A stretch of 64,000 nucleotides of DNA from an uncultured Bacilli bacterium (lineage in GTDB: Bacteria > Bacillota_I > Bacilli_A > RF39 > UBA660), in the NCBI GenBank assembly GCA_934149245.1, contig CAKPER010000002.1, positions 16,236 to 80,235 on the forward strand. Direction: 5' to 3'. Numbering within the stretch: the first letter of the stretch is position 1; each line of letters begins with the position of its first letter. The notes beneath the pieces were generated by a model, which was given only the letters and a program-made list of their open reading frames with translations, made no database searches and was not told where the DNA came from. The position numbers were made by a program, and so were the translations under genes. Shown piece by piece: positions 42,164 through 50,884 of the stretch.

Positions 42164-42781
42164 ATGTATGAAGCAATAAAACTAGATTATACTTTAAATT
42201 CTTTGTATCCTTATTTAACTTATGATGTGTTAAATGTTCATTATAATGATATATACTTAAAATATATTGAAGTTTTGAATAATCTTTTGTTAAAAACTAA
42301 TAATTATTATGATTATAATCCAAGCATTTTAATAAATAATGTAGATATTTTTCCACTATCAATTAGAGGAGAAATATTATATAACTTATCGGCTTTTCTA
42401 AATCATAATTTGTATTTTTATAACATTTCTAATGCTAATAATTTATATCCAGTTGGTATTTTGAAGACTGATATAGACAAATCTTTTGGAAGTTTTGCAA
42501 ATTTTATGACTGAGTTTAAGAAAAGCGCTAATAATTTAAAGGGAAGTGGTTATACATTTTTAGTATATAATCAGAATAAATTATCTATAATAAATATATC
42601 TAATGAAGATAGTCCATACTCATATAGAATGTTTCCAGTGATATGTCTTGATTTATGGGAACATGCATATTTTTTAGAATATAGAGCAGATAGAGGGAAA
42701 TATATCGATAATTTCTTTAAAATAATAGATTTTAGGAAAATTAATGCTCGTTATGAAAAATTTTTGAAAGCAAATAAATAA
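42164..42781 (+). CDS. Iron/manganese superoxide dismutase family protein
   Basis: The 205-residue protein aligns by motif with Fe/Mn SOD. Metal ligands are visible as His26 (NVHYNDIYLKYI), His81 (LNHNLYFYN), Asp163 and His167 (CLDLWEHAYFLEY). FGSFANFMTEFKK and GSGYTFLV match the C-terminal domain. The second-shell HH of the usual H-x-x-x-H-H-x-x-Y segment is replaced by N-D-I-Y, and the active-site region is otherwise divergent. It would remove superoxide, useful for an anaerobe carrying NrdD. Start at ATG 42164 after AGGTGAT, not the earlier ATG at 42149. Activity may be altered. Confidence 0.82.
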   Translation: MYEAIKLDYTLNSLYPYLTYDVLNVHYNDIYLKYIEVLNNLLLKTNNYYDYNPSILINNVDIFPLSIRGEILYNLSAFLNHNLYFYNISNANNLYPVGILKTDIDKSFGSFANFMTEFKKSANNLKGSGYTFLVYNQNKLSIINISNEDSPYSYRMFPVICLDLWEHAYFLEYRADRGKYIDNFFKIIDFRKINARYEKFLKANK

Positions 42782-42828
42782 AACTGTACAAATATTATTT
42801 AGGACAATGCAACTTAGGAGGAATTTAA

Positions 42829-43728
42829 ATGTCTAAAGTTGTGCTAAAATGTCAAAATTTAAATAAAAAATTAAGTAAAACTGCAAAAATATCTAATGTA
42901 TCCTTTTCACTTAACGAAAGAGATATATTGGGATTTATAGGTCCAAATGGTGCTGGAAAAACGACAATTATTAAATCAATTTTAGGATTATATAAAATTG
43001 ATTCAGGTAAAATAGAAATAAATGGCTATGATTTAGAAAAAGATTTTGTTAAAGCTATATCTAATGTTGGTGCTATAATAGAAAATCCAGATTTATATAG
43101 TTATATGACGGGTTATGAAAATTTAATGATTGCTGCCAAAATATATGACATAAAAAAAGAAAGAGTAAATCAAATAATAAAATTAGTGGGATTAGAAAAT
43201 AAAATTAATCTAAAAGTTTCAAAATACTCATTAGGAATGAAACAAAGACTAGGAATAGCTCAATCAATTTTACATAATCCCAAAATATTAATTTTGGACG
43301 AGCCCACTAATGGATTAGATCCGAGTGGAATAATAGAATTAAATAATCTACTTTTAGAATTATCCAAAGGTGGTATGTCTATTATAATTTCTAGTCATAT
43401 ATTAAGTGAACTCGAAACAATATGCAATAAATTTTGTATAGTAAATGAAGGAAAAATTATATATAAAAAAACTATTGACAAATTAAAAAAAGAGCAGCAA
43501 ATTAGCGAGTATATATTTGAAATTAGTGATATTGAAAAAATAAAGAATAAATTAAAGTACGAAAAAGTTGATAGTAAGCATATTAAAATAAAAACTACAA
43601 AAAATAATATAAATAACCTCATAAAAAAATTATTAGAAAATAATATCCAAATATACGAAATAAAAGCAGAAAATTTATCTCTTGAAAGTATCTTCTTAAA
43701 TACAATAAGGGGTGAATCAAATGAATAA
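42829..43728 (+). CDS. ABC transporter ATP-binding protein (CcmA/drug-resistance type)
   Basis: The 299-residue protein has Walker A GPNGAGKTTI (about 43-52), Q-loop VGAIIENPDLY, signature YSLGMKQRLGIA, Walker B ILILDEPTNGLDP and the H-loop ISSHIL. The last 75 residues form the extra domain common in lantibiotic-protection and antibiotic-export ATPases (EcsA/BcrA type). GGAGG precedes the ATG. It overlaps its membrane partner by 8 bases. Location close to a bacteriocin locus makes a self-protection role possible, but addA and the SOD-like gene lie between. Confidence 0.92.
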   Translation: MSKVVLKCQNLNKKLSKTAKISNVSFSLNERDILGFIGPNGAGKTTIIKSILGLYKIDSGKIEINGYDLEKDFVKAISNVGAIIENPDLYSYMTGYENLMIAAKIYDIKKERVNQIIKLVGLENKINLKVSKYSLGMKQRLGIAQSILHNPKILILDEPTNGLDPSGIIELNNLLLELSKGGMSIIISSHILSELETICNKFCIVNEGKIIYKKTIDKLKKEQQISEYIFEISDIEKIKNKLKYEKVDSKHIKIKTTKNNINNLIKKLLENNIQIYEIKAENLSLESIFLNTIRGESNE

Positions 43729-45187
43729 ATTAATATCTATAGAAATAAAAAAAGTATTTAAGCATAAGAGTATATTTGTAATATTACTAATAATGACAAT
43801 TTTTTGTATATTAAACAATATTATATATAAAAATGATTATACAAAAACAGGTGAGTATAAATATAAAAAACATGAAAACATAGAGCAAACAATAGCAAGA
43901 GAAGAAAAAAATTTAAAGAAATATAATTTAGAGCAAGATAGTGATAAATATATGTATATTACTACTAAAACAAAAATAGAACTTGCTAAAATAAAAAGAA
44001 AGTATAAATATTCTGATTGGCGATATATAAAAGCTCAGGACTATTTATATAATCTTTTATATAATATTAATCTATATAAATTAGTTGATAAAAATCAGGA
44101 AAAGCTTGATGATAATATAAAAAAATATGATGAGGCAATAAATAATTATAACGATAATAATTGGAAATATTTTGTAAGAAAAGATAAAATAATTATTAAA
44201 AATAACATTTCTGAGGTCAACGAAAAGATTGATAATACTACAGAAAAACAAACTTTAAATAGTTTGCAAAATCAGAAAAAAGAATTAGAAAATAATTTAT
44301 TAATATTAAATTATAGATTAGATAAAAATATTACTTATGATGATAATTATCTGAATAGGGCTTTAGAAGAATATAGTATGCAAAAAGAAGCAGTAAAAAA
44401 ATATCAAAAAAAGAAATTAGATTATGAAGAAAAATTGGAATTATCAAATTTGAAACAAAATATAAATATCAACAAATACATAATTGATAATAAGAAAAAT
44501 CTAAAACAGGAAAACACTATTAATTACCAATTAAGAACCATATTAGACGATTATGAACTATTTATAGTAATAATAACTATATTAGTAGCTAGTATCACTA
44601 TTGGAGAAGATTTGAATAAGCAAACTATAAAATTAATGTTAATAAAGCCATATAAGAGAAGTAAAATCATTTTATCAAAATATTTAGCATCATTAATAAT
44701 TATTTTAAGTTCAATTCTTTCTTTGGTAATTATTCAACTATTGATAGGTGGAATGTTTTTAGGTGTTCAAAGCTTAAAGCAGAATATGGTAGTTTATGAT
44801 TTAGCAACTTCTAAAATAATAATATTAAATATATTTATATATATGCTTATTAGAATTTTATTTAAATTACCAATGATTATAATTATATTAAATGTAAGTT
44901 TTGCGTTAAATATTTTATTAAATAGTGTTATCGCTCCTTTTTCAATATCAATGTTATTATATACATTCTCAGAAGTTATAAATACTATGGCTATTAATTA
45001 TAATATAAAATTTATGAAATATTTTATAACTCTTAACTGGAATTTTAATAATTATTTATTTGGAACTTTACCAAAATACCAATATTTGAATTTAAAAAAT
45101 TCTATACTAATATTTCTAATTTATGATATAATGTTATTGGGAATTATATTTATTAGTTTTAATAAAAAAAATATCAAGAATGTTTAA
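43721..45187 (+). CDS. ABC-2 type permease with a large extracytoplasmic helical insertion
   Basis: The 488-residue protein has one membrane helix near the N-terminus (SIFVILLIMTIFCILNNII), then about 240 residues of charged, coiled-coil-like sequence (residues about 45-275; for example LNSLQNQKKELENNLLIL), then five to six helices in the C-terminal half (IVIITILVASITIGEDL onward). This is the BcrB/ABC2 layout with a long loop between helices 1 and 2. It pairs with the preceding ATPase; the overlap suggests translational coupling. I start at ATG 43721 after AAGGGGTGA, not the GTG at 43712 inside that site. Confidence 0.85.
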   Translation: MNKLISIEIKKVFKHKSIFVILLIMTIFCILNNIIYKNDYTKTGEYKYKKHENIEQTIAREEKNLKKYNLEQDSDKYMYITTKTKIELAKIKRKYKYSDWRYIKAQDYLYNLLYNINLYKLVDKNQEKLDDNIKKYDEAINNYNDNNWKYFVRKDKIIIKNNISEVNEKIDNTTEKQTLNSLQNQKKELENNLLILNYRLDKNITYDDNYLNRALEEYSMQKEAVKKYQKKKLDYEEKLELSNLKQNININKYIIDNKKNLKQENTINYQLRTILDDYELFIVIITILVASITIGEDLNKQTIKLMLIKPYKRSKIILSKYLASLIIILSSILSLVIIQLLIGGMFLGVQSLKQNMVVYDLATSKIIILNIFIYMLIRILFKLPMIIIILNVSFALNILLNSVIAPFSISMLLYTFSEVINTMAINYNIKFMKYFITLNWNFNNYLFGTLPKYQYLNLKNSILIFLIYDIMLLGIIFISFNKKNIKNV

Positions 45188-45199
45188 GTGGGTGATATT

Positions 45200-45832
45200 G
45201 TGCTTGATACTATAAGGAATATGATTACTGGGGTTTTGCCAGATGTATGGCCAGTTATAATTATAATTACTGTAATATCTTGCTCTCTTAGAATAGGATA
45301 TTTAATAAAGAATAAGGCTGATTTTTGTTTTTACAAAGAACTGTTCACATTAGTATTTATTCTTTATGTTATGTGTCTATTTGAAGTTGTAACATTACAG
45401 GATAATAATTATGGATTATCTAATTTTATTCCTTTTAAAGAAATATTCAGATATCAAATTGGTTCGAGATTATTTATCAAAAATATTGTAGGAAATATTT
45501 TATTGTTTTTACCATATGGTTATTTTACTTCATATTACTTAAATAACAAAAAATTATGGCCAACAGCTTTATTAACTATAATAGTATCATTTACAATAGA
45601 AACAGTACAATTAAAAATAGGAAGAACTTTTGATGTTGATGATATAATTCTAAACACTTGTGGTGGAACAATAGGTGGTTTTATTTATTCATTATCAGAA
45701 AGTGTAAGCAATAAACTACCTAAAGTTCTTAAAACAGAAGGCTTTATAAATTTTATAGTTATAATAACAATTATATTACTAATAATATATTTATTTAATA
45801 TAAATGTGTTAGGGTGGTTTAATTATAGTTAG
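45200..45832 (+). CDS. VanZ-like family membrane protein
   Basis: The 210-residue protein has five membrane helices and the VanZ motif block LSNFIPFKEIFRY, NIVGNILLFLPYGY, IETVQL-IGRTFDVDDIILNTCGG-IGGF. The conserved DVDDIILNTxG segment is the family signature. VanZ-type proteins alter teicoplanin tolerance in some hosts, but most chromosomal copies have unknown roles. I start at GTG 45200, with GTGGGTGAT upstream; the longer frame from 45188 starts inside that site. It follows the ABC permease by 12 bases. Confidence 0.85.
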   Translation: MLDTIRNMITGVLPDVWPVIIIITVISCSLRIGYLIKNKADFCFYKELFTLVFILYVMCLFEVVTLQDNNYGLSNFIPFKEIFRYQIGSRLFIKNIVGNILLFLPYGYFTSYYLNNKKLWPTALLTIIVSFTIETVQLKIGRTFDVDDIILNTCGGTIGGFIYSLSESVSNKLPKVLKTEGFINFIVIITIILLIIYLFNINVLGWFNYS

Positions 45833-45841
45833 GAGTTTTTT

Positions 45842-46282
45842 ATGTTTGAAATAATTAATGAAACAGAGGAAAAAATAGGGGAATTAGATTATTTAAATAA
45901 TTATATATCTTATGTTGTAAAAAAAGAAAAATTAGAGAATTGTGTATTTAATATAATATTTGTATCAAATGAAAAAATTCACGAGATAAACTTCAATTAT
46001 AGAGGCGTAGATAAAGTAACTGATGTAATAAGTTTTGCTCTAGAAGATGCAAATGATGTAAAAGAACCTGGTATGAGAATATTAGGAGATATTTATATAG
46101 CAATTAATGTAGCGTATAATCAAGCTGAAATATATGGACATTCTAATATTAGAGAAATTTGCTTTTTAGCAACTCATGGAATATTACATTTGTTAGGGTA
46201 TGATCATATGGAAGAAGAAGAAGAAAAAATAATGTTTACAAAACAAAAGGAGCTATTGGAATCTTATGAGATTATTCGGTAA
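45842..46282 (+). CDS. ybeY: Endoribonuclease YbeY (rRNA maturation)
   Basis: The 146-residue protein has the zinc-binding H-x3-H-x5-H motif THGILHLLGYDH with His112, His116 and His122, preceded by YRGVDKVTDVISFAL. Length fits YbeY. It matures the 3' end of 16S rRNA and takes part in ribosome quality control. It opens the conserved cluster ybeY-dgkA-cdd-era-yqzL-recO. AGGAG lies before the ATG, and the last 17 bases overlap dgkA. Confidence 0.95.
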   Translation: MFEIINETEEKIGELDYLNNYISYVVKKEKLENCVFNIIFVSNEKIHEINFNYRGVDKVTDVISFALEDANDVKEPGMRILGDIYIAINVAYNQAEIYGHSNIREICFLATHGILHLLGYDHMEEEEEKIMFTKQKELLESYEIIR

Positions 46283-46673
46283 AAAAAATATATTTTTAAA
46301 AACTCAAGGAAAAGAAAAATTTAGTAAAAGTTTAGGTCATGCTATTGATGGTGTTGATTATACAATTAATCATGAGCGAAATATTAAAATTGAAATATTT
46401 TTTGCTATAATTGCAAGTATTTTAGGATTTATTTTAAAAATATCATTGATAGAATGGCTGATTATAATATTGGCAATGGGAATTGTATTAAGTGCAGAAT
46501 TAATAAATACTGCTATAGAAAGAACCGTAGATTTAGTTACAAAGGATTATGAAGAGTTAGCTAAAGTTGCAAAAGATGCAGCAGCTGGTGCGGTGCTCGT
46601 TTCAAGTATATTTGTAGCAATTATAGGTATAATAATATTTTTACCTAAAATAATAGCGATAATTAAATTGTAA
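46266..46673 (+). CDS. dgkA: Diacylglycerol/undecaprenol kinase (DgkA)
   Basis: The 135-residue protein has the DgkA motifs: HAIDGVDYTINHERNIKIE (about 26-44) and the catalytic VLSAELINTAIERTVDLVTK, followed by AKDAAAGAVLVSS. Three membrane helices are visible. The Gram-positive enzymes mainly phosphorylate undecaprenol. It overlaps ybeY, as in Bacillus, supporting the assignment. Confidence 0.95.
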   Translation: MRLFGKKNIFLKTQGKEKFSKSLGHAIDGVDYTINHERNIKIEIFFAIIASILGFILKISLIEWLIIILAMGIVLSAELINTAIERTVDLVTKDYEELAKVAKDAAAGAVLVSSIFVAIIGIIIFLPKIIAIIKL

Positions 46674-46743
46674 AAAAAGATGATTTTATAGAAAGGATAA
46701 GTGTAGTAAATAAAAAAATCTACACTAATTAGGTGTTTGATAA

Positions 46744-47133
46744 ATGAAAGAAAAGTTATTAGAATTATTAGAAAATTCATATAGCCCTTATTCCAAGTTT
46801 AAAGTAGCAGCTATAGCTGTTATGAAAGACGGAAAGGAATTTGTAGGAGTAAATGTAGAAAATGCTAGTTATGGAGTTTGTAATTGTGCTGAGAGGAGTG
46901 CAATATTTTCGGCAATAAGTAATGGCTATAAAAGATATGATTTTGAAAAATTGTATGTAATGTGTGATTGCGATGAGATAGGTACACCTTGTTTTATATG
47001 TAGACAAGTTATAAGTGAAATGTTTGAGCTAGAAAAAAAGGTAGTATGTATTAGTCCTAAGGGTGAAAAAAAAGAATTTAATGTATCAGAACTTTGCCCA
47101 TTTCCATTTAATGATACAACATTAAATAGTTAA
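46744..47133 (+). CDS. cdd: Cytidine deaminase
   Basis: The 129-residue protein has the zinc and active-site motifs NVENASYGVCNCAERSA (Glu in C-A-E) and PCFICRQV. It deaminates cytidine and deoxycytidine for pyrimidine salvage. It sits between dgkA and era, the usual Bacillota order. AGGTG lies 8 to 12 bases before the ATG. Confidence 0.95.
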   Translation: MKEKLLELLENSYSPYSKFKVAAIAVMKDGKEFVGVNVENASYGVCNCAERSAIFSAISNGYKRYDFEKLYVMCDCDEIGTPCFICRQVISEMFELEKKVVCISPKGEKKEFNVSELCPFPFNDTTLNS

Positions 47134-47145
47134 GGTGAATTTAAG

Positions 47146-48036
47146 ATGAAAAGTGGATTTGTAAGTATAGTTGGTCGTCCAAATGTTGGCAAGAGTACAT
47201 TATTAAATTCTATCATAAATAAAAAAATAGCTATTACTTCTAATACAGCGCAAACTACAAGAAATATAATTCAAGGAATATATAATGATGATAATTCTCA
47301 AATTGTTTTTGTTGATACTCCTGGAATTCATAAACCTCATAACAAATTAGGAAAAATTTTAAACGAACAAGCTTATTATTCAATGGATGGTGTTGATCTT
47401 GTTTTATTCTTGATTGATGTAACACAAGATTTTGGTAAAGGAGATGAATTTGTTTTAAACAAACTAAAAGAATCTAATATTCCTGTATTATTAGTTATAA
47501 ACAAAATAGATAAAGTAAAATATGACACAATATTACCAAAAATTAAACAACTAAATGATGTATTTGATTTTAAAGAAATTATACCTATTTCAGCAATAAA
47601 AAAAACAAATATTGATGATTTAATACAAACAATAAAGAACTATTTAACAGATGATATAAAATATTATGATGAAGATACTATTACAAATCATGGAGAGAAA
47701 TTTAGTATTTCGGAAATAATTCGTGAAAAAGTATTGAACTTGACTCATGAGGAAGTGCCACATTCTGTAAGTTGTATGGTTGATTTGATTGAGGAAGATA
47801 AAAGAAGTGTAAGTATAAATGCTTTTATTATAGTGGATAGAGAAAGTTTAAAAAAAATACTAATTGGAGCTAAAGGCACAATGATAAAAAATGTAGGGAT
47901 TTTAGCTAGAAAAGATATAGAAAACTTATTAGGAAAAAAAGTTTACTTAGATTTAAAAGTAAAGGTAGTTAAAAATTGGAAAGATAAAAATAGCTTTTTA
48001 GCACAAGAATTAGGATTTTCTGATTTTATTGAATAA
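47146..48036 (+). CDS. era: GTPase Era
   Basis: The 296-residue protein has G1 GRPNVGKST (10-18), G3 VDTPGIHKPHN, G4 NKIDK and the C-terminal KH domain (about 200-290, with IVDRESLKKILIGAKGTMIK and RKDIENLLGKKVYLDLKVKV). Era binds the 16S rRNA 3' end and helps assemble the 30S subunit. It starts 12 bases after cdd. Confidence 0.97.
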   Translation: MKSGFVSIVGRPNVGKSTLLNSIINKKIAITSNTAQTTRNIIQGIYNDDNSQIVFVDTPGIHKPHNKLGKILNEQAYYSMDGVDLVLFLIDVTQDFGKGDEFVLNKLKESNIPVLLVINKIDKVKYDTILPKIKQLNDVFDFKEIIPISAIKKTNIDDLIQTIKNYLTDDIKYYDEDTITNHGEKFSISEIIREKVLNLTHEEVPHSVSCMVDLIEEDKRSVSINAFIIVDRESLKKILIGAKGTMIKNVGILARKDIENLLGKKVYLDLKVKVVKNWKDKNSFLAQELGFSDFIE

Positions 48037-48075
48037 AAACATCCAAAATGTCACATTCTTAAAATGGTGATACTT

Positions 48076-48186
48076 ATGAATAATTATGATTTATGGCTTT
48101 TATTTCAAAAAACAGGTAAAATAGAATATTACTTAAAATATAAAGAAAGTTTAAAAGAAATAATAAAAAATGATAAAAAAAATTGA
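48076..48186 (+). CDS. yqzL: YqzL-like small protein between era and recO
   Basis: The ORF encodes 36 residues: MNNYDLWLLFQKTGKIEYYL followed by KYKESLKEIIKNDKKN. YqzL proteins of Bacillus read W-x-x-F-x-x-T-G-x-(I/V)-x-x-Y-L-x-(Y/F)-K-E, and the match here, in the same era-recO gap, is convincing. The ATG follows GGTGA, and the stop (TGA) lies 17 bases inside recO. Function is unknown. It is too short for most gene callers. Confidence 0.85.
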   Translation: MNNYDLWLLFQKTGKIEYYLKYKESLKEIIKNDKKN

Positions 48187-48916
48187 AGGAATAATAGTAA
48201 GTACAGTTGATTATGGAGAAAATAGCAAAATTTTAAATGTGCTAACAAAAGAAGATGGTATTATTGGACTATATGCCAAAGGATGCAAAAGACCAAAAAG
48301 TCTTATAGCAGCAACATCAAATGTTCTAACATATGGAATATTTCATTTTAATGAAAAAAATGAAAAGTTATCAAACTTAATGGAAGTTGATATTATTGAA
48401 AACTTTGAAAATCTAAAACAAAATTTTTCGAAAATAAGTTATGCTCTTTATGTAACAGAATTAGCCTCTAAAGTATATAAACATAGTTCAAATAATAGTA
48501 TTTATCCATTATTAATAACAGCTTTAAAAAAAATAGATGCTGGTCTTGATGGTGAGGTTGTTTGCGATATAGTGGAATTAAAATTATTAGATGATTTAGG
48601 TATAAAACCAGTAATAGATAGATGTGTAAATTGTGGAAAAAAGGATAATATAGTAACACTATCTAGTTATAAAGGCGGATATTTATGTAAAAATTGTGCA
48701 AATGGAGAAAAAATCTTTAATATAAAAACTTTGAAATTAGTAAAAATGTTTTATTATTTAGACTTGGAAAAGGTAACAAAATTAGAAATTAGCGATAATA
48801 TAAAAAGAGAATTATCTCTCTTTATAAATGATTACTATGATAGATATTCTGGATTATATTTAAAAACAAAAAATTTTATCGACAAATACCAATATTTAAT
48901 TAGTGATGCCAATTAG
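48170..48916 (+). CDS. recO: DNA repair protein RecO
   Basis: The 248-residue protein starts MIKKIEGIIVSTVDYGENSKIL, the OB-fold domain, continues with LYAKGCKRPKS and LMEVDIIENF, and has the zinc site CVNCGKK ... YLCKNC (about 147-170). RecO loads RecA onto SSB-coated DNA with RecR. Its start overlaps yqzL. The stop directly abuts that of a convergent small membrane gene. Confidence 0.95.
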   Translation: MIKKIEGIIVSTVDYGENSKILNVLTKEDGIIGLYAKGCKRPKSLIAATSNVLTYGIFHFNEKNEKLSNLMEVDIIENFENLKQNFSKISYALYVTELASKVYKHSSNNSIYPLLITALKKIDAGLDGEVVCDIVELKLLDDLGIKPVIDRCVNCGKKDNIVTLSSYKGGYLCKNCANGEKIFNIKTLKLVKMFYYLDLEKVTKLEISDNIKRELSLFINDYYDRYSGLYLKTKNFIDKYQYLISDAN

Positions 48917-49120
48917 CTAAAAAAATAAAGTCCAAAATAATAAAAATAGAAAAATTAAATATTCAACCAGTAAAATCATAATATTATAAAAGCAAGGAAT
49001 AAATAGACTAATTATTAATTGATAAAAAGTTATAATAGGAAGAATAATACAAAAACCAATAGCAGCATATAGTTTAAGACCAATGCAACTTCTCATAAAT
49101 CTATTAAAATTATTTCTCAT
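48917..49120 (-). CDS. Small two-helix membrane protein
   Basis: The 67-residue product starts at ATG 49120, preceded by AGGTGG at a good distance; a GTG at 49129 is part of that site. It begins MRNNFNRFMRSCIGLKLYAA and has two hydrophobic segments separated by a short polar turn (IGFCIILPIITFYQLIISLF and YNIMILLVEYLIFLFLLFW). It is convergent with recO with no gap between stop codons. No family recognised. The good ribosome site supports a real gene, though AT-rich hydrophobic ORFs can arise by chance. Confidence 0.5.
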   Translation of the reverse strand: MRNNFNRFMRSCIGLKLYAAIGFCIILPIITFYQLIISLFIPCFYNIMILLVEYLIFLFLLFWTLFF

Positions 49121-49274
49121 GATAACCACCTATAATAGAATATGAAATATAAAAAAATTTGTTAAAAATTTGTTAAAAATTTGTCCAATTTAAAAAAAGA
49201 TTTAAATACTAGTAAAATATTCTTTTTTTTTTAACTCTTTTAGTATATAATTATTATGTGAAAAGGTGATATAA

Positions 49275-50129
49275 ATGAATAAAAAGAGAAAAAAATTGGA
49301 GCTTAGATACATAATTTTAATTGTAACAGTAATATTTATAATTTTAGTAGCAATACTATCATATTCTTTAAAAACAAATAAACAGTTAAGTACATTCGAA
49401 TCAATTGTAAAAGATGTTGTAGTAGAAATTCAAAAAATAACATACATGCCGGTTAAAAATTTTAATACTGTAATATCTGATTATAAAAGTTTAAAAAAAG
49501 TACTAGAAGAAAATAAAATTTTAAAATCTAATGTTGATAAAATTGAATCACTTGAGGCAGAGAATAATGAATTAAAGCAAGAAATAAATGATATGAAGAA
49601 TGAATTGAATATAGAACATGTTTTAAGCGATTATGATTATTTAAATGCAACAGTTGTTAGTAGGAATGCTTCCACATGGTATAATAATTTGACAATTGAT
49701 AAGGGAAGTCATAATGGAATAAAAGAGGGGATGGTAGTCATAAATTCAACAGGGGTAATAGGTAAAACCACTAATGTTTCTACATTCTCATCAGATGTAA
49801 AACTAATAACAACAACAGATACTAACAATAAAATATCTGTAACAATTCAAAGTAATGGTAAAAAGTTAACAGGTTTAATAAATGGATATGATTACAAAAC
49901 CAAAAATTTAGAAATAGAGGGTATAAGTAATACAGATACAGTATCAGTAGGAGATCAAGTATATACATCAGGATTAGGAGGAGTATTTCCTAGTGGAATA
50001 TTAATAGGAAAAGTAAAAAGCATTACTACAGATGTATATGATTTATCAAAAATAATAAATGTTGAACCATCAGCTAATTTTGAAGATATAAATTATGTAA
50101 CAGTATTGAAAAGAGCTGATACAAAATGA
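49275..50129 (+). CDS. mreC: Rod shape-determining protein MreC
   Basis: The 284-residue protein has a basic N-terminus, one membrane helix (LRYIILIVTVIFIILVAILSY, about 10-30), a coiled coil (about 70-115) and the MreC beta domains with VVSRNASTWYNNLTIDKGS and GMVVINSTGVIG. It organises the elongation machinery outside the membrane, with RodA and class b penicillin-binding proteins. AAAGGTGAT precedes the ATG. It overlaps mreD by 4 bases. Confidence 0.95.
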   Translation: MNKKRKKLELRYIILIVTVIFIILVAILSYSLKTNKQLSTFESIVKDVVVEIQKITYMPVKNFNTVISDYKSLKKVLEENKILKSNVDKIESLEAENNELKQEINDMKNELNIEHVLSDYDYLNATVVSRNASTWYNNLTIDKGSHNGIKEGMVVINSTGVIGKTTNVSTFSSDVKLITTTDTNNKISVTIQSNGKKLTGLINGYDYKTKNLEIEGISNTDTVSVGDQVYTSGLGGVFPSGILIGKVKSITTDVYDLSKIINVEPSANFEDINYVTVLKRADTK

Positions 50130-50638
50130 TTATTTTAAGTGTATTTGTTTTTTTAATATCGTTTTTATTTCAAGGATTAATTTCAAATATTCATAATTAT
50201 ACGATAATACATTTGTCTATATTTAGTGCTATATATTTGTTGTTAGCACTAGTTGTATTGCAACCGTATTTTGAAAACGATAAAAAATTTATTATAATGT
50301 TGTTAGTTTTTGGTATATTGTTTGACATAACATATACTAATACTTTTGTTTTAAGTACATGTATATTTATTATAATATTTTATTTAAATAAATTTTTGAA
50401 TTTTATTTTTCCATATAATTTATTTACAGTAAACATGTTTGCACTAATATCAATGATTGTGTATCATGTTATAACTTTTATTTTTTTAACTGTTTTTAAG
50501 TTTGATTCTTATGGTTTTTTAACTTTATTAAAAATAATCATGTCTAATATTATTATGACCATTACATATACAACAATTGTTTATTATATAGTGATATTTA
50601 TTTCTAAAAAATTTAATTTGAAAGTAGTTAAAGATTGA
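50126..50638 (+). CDS. mreD: Rod shape-determining protein MreD
   Basis: The 170-residue protein is nearly all membrane, with five to six helices. It begins MIILSVFVFLISFLFQGLI and has the loosely conserved FGILFDITYT and NTFVLSTC-type segments. The identification rests mainly on size, topology and the 4-base overlap with mreC (ATGA). No mreB is in the window. Confidence 0.9.
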   Translation: MIILSVFVFLISFLFQGLISNIHNYTIIHLSIFSAIYLLLALVVLQPYFENDKKFIIMLLVFGILFDITYTNTFVLSTCIFIIIFYLNKFLNFIFPYNLFTVNMFALISMIVYHVITFIFLTVFKFDSYGFLTLLKIIMSNIIMTITYTTIVYYIVIFISKKFNLKVVKD

Positions 50639-50809
50639 ATACAAATGTTTCTTAAATATTTAAATAAACCTTTAGCTTTAACATTTTTTGATGACTTTGT
50701 AATTATAAAATATACTAACACTATTTATTTGTATCAATCAACTTTATTTCTTAATAATATGATAAGATAAAAATGAAAAAATTCTCATGTAATTTATTCT
50801 AACAAACTA

Positions 50810-50839
50810 TTGCTTTTATTATATTTTATTTGTTATAAT
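50810..50839 (+). promoter_or_regulatory. Promoter of fbp
   Basis: TTGCTT (50810-50815), 18 bases, then TATAAT (50834-50839) with TGT upstream (extended -10). Confidence 0.65.
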
Positions 50840-50884
50840 TAGTAAAAGGAAAAGTAAGGGAGTAATAATTTGGAGGAATAAGTT

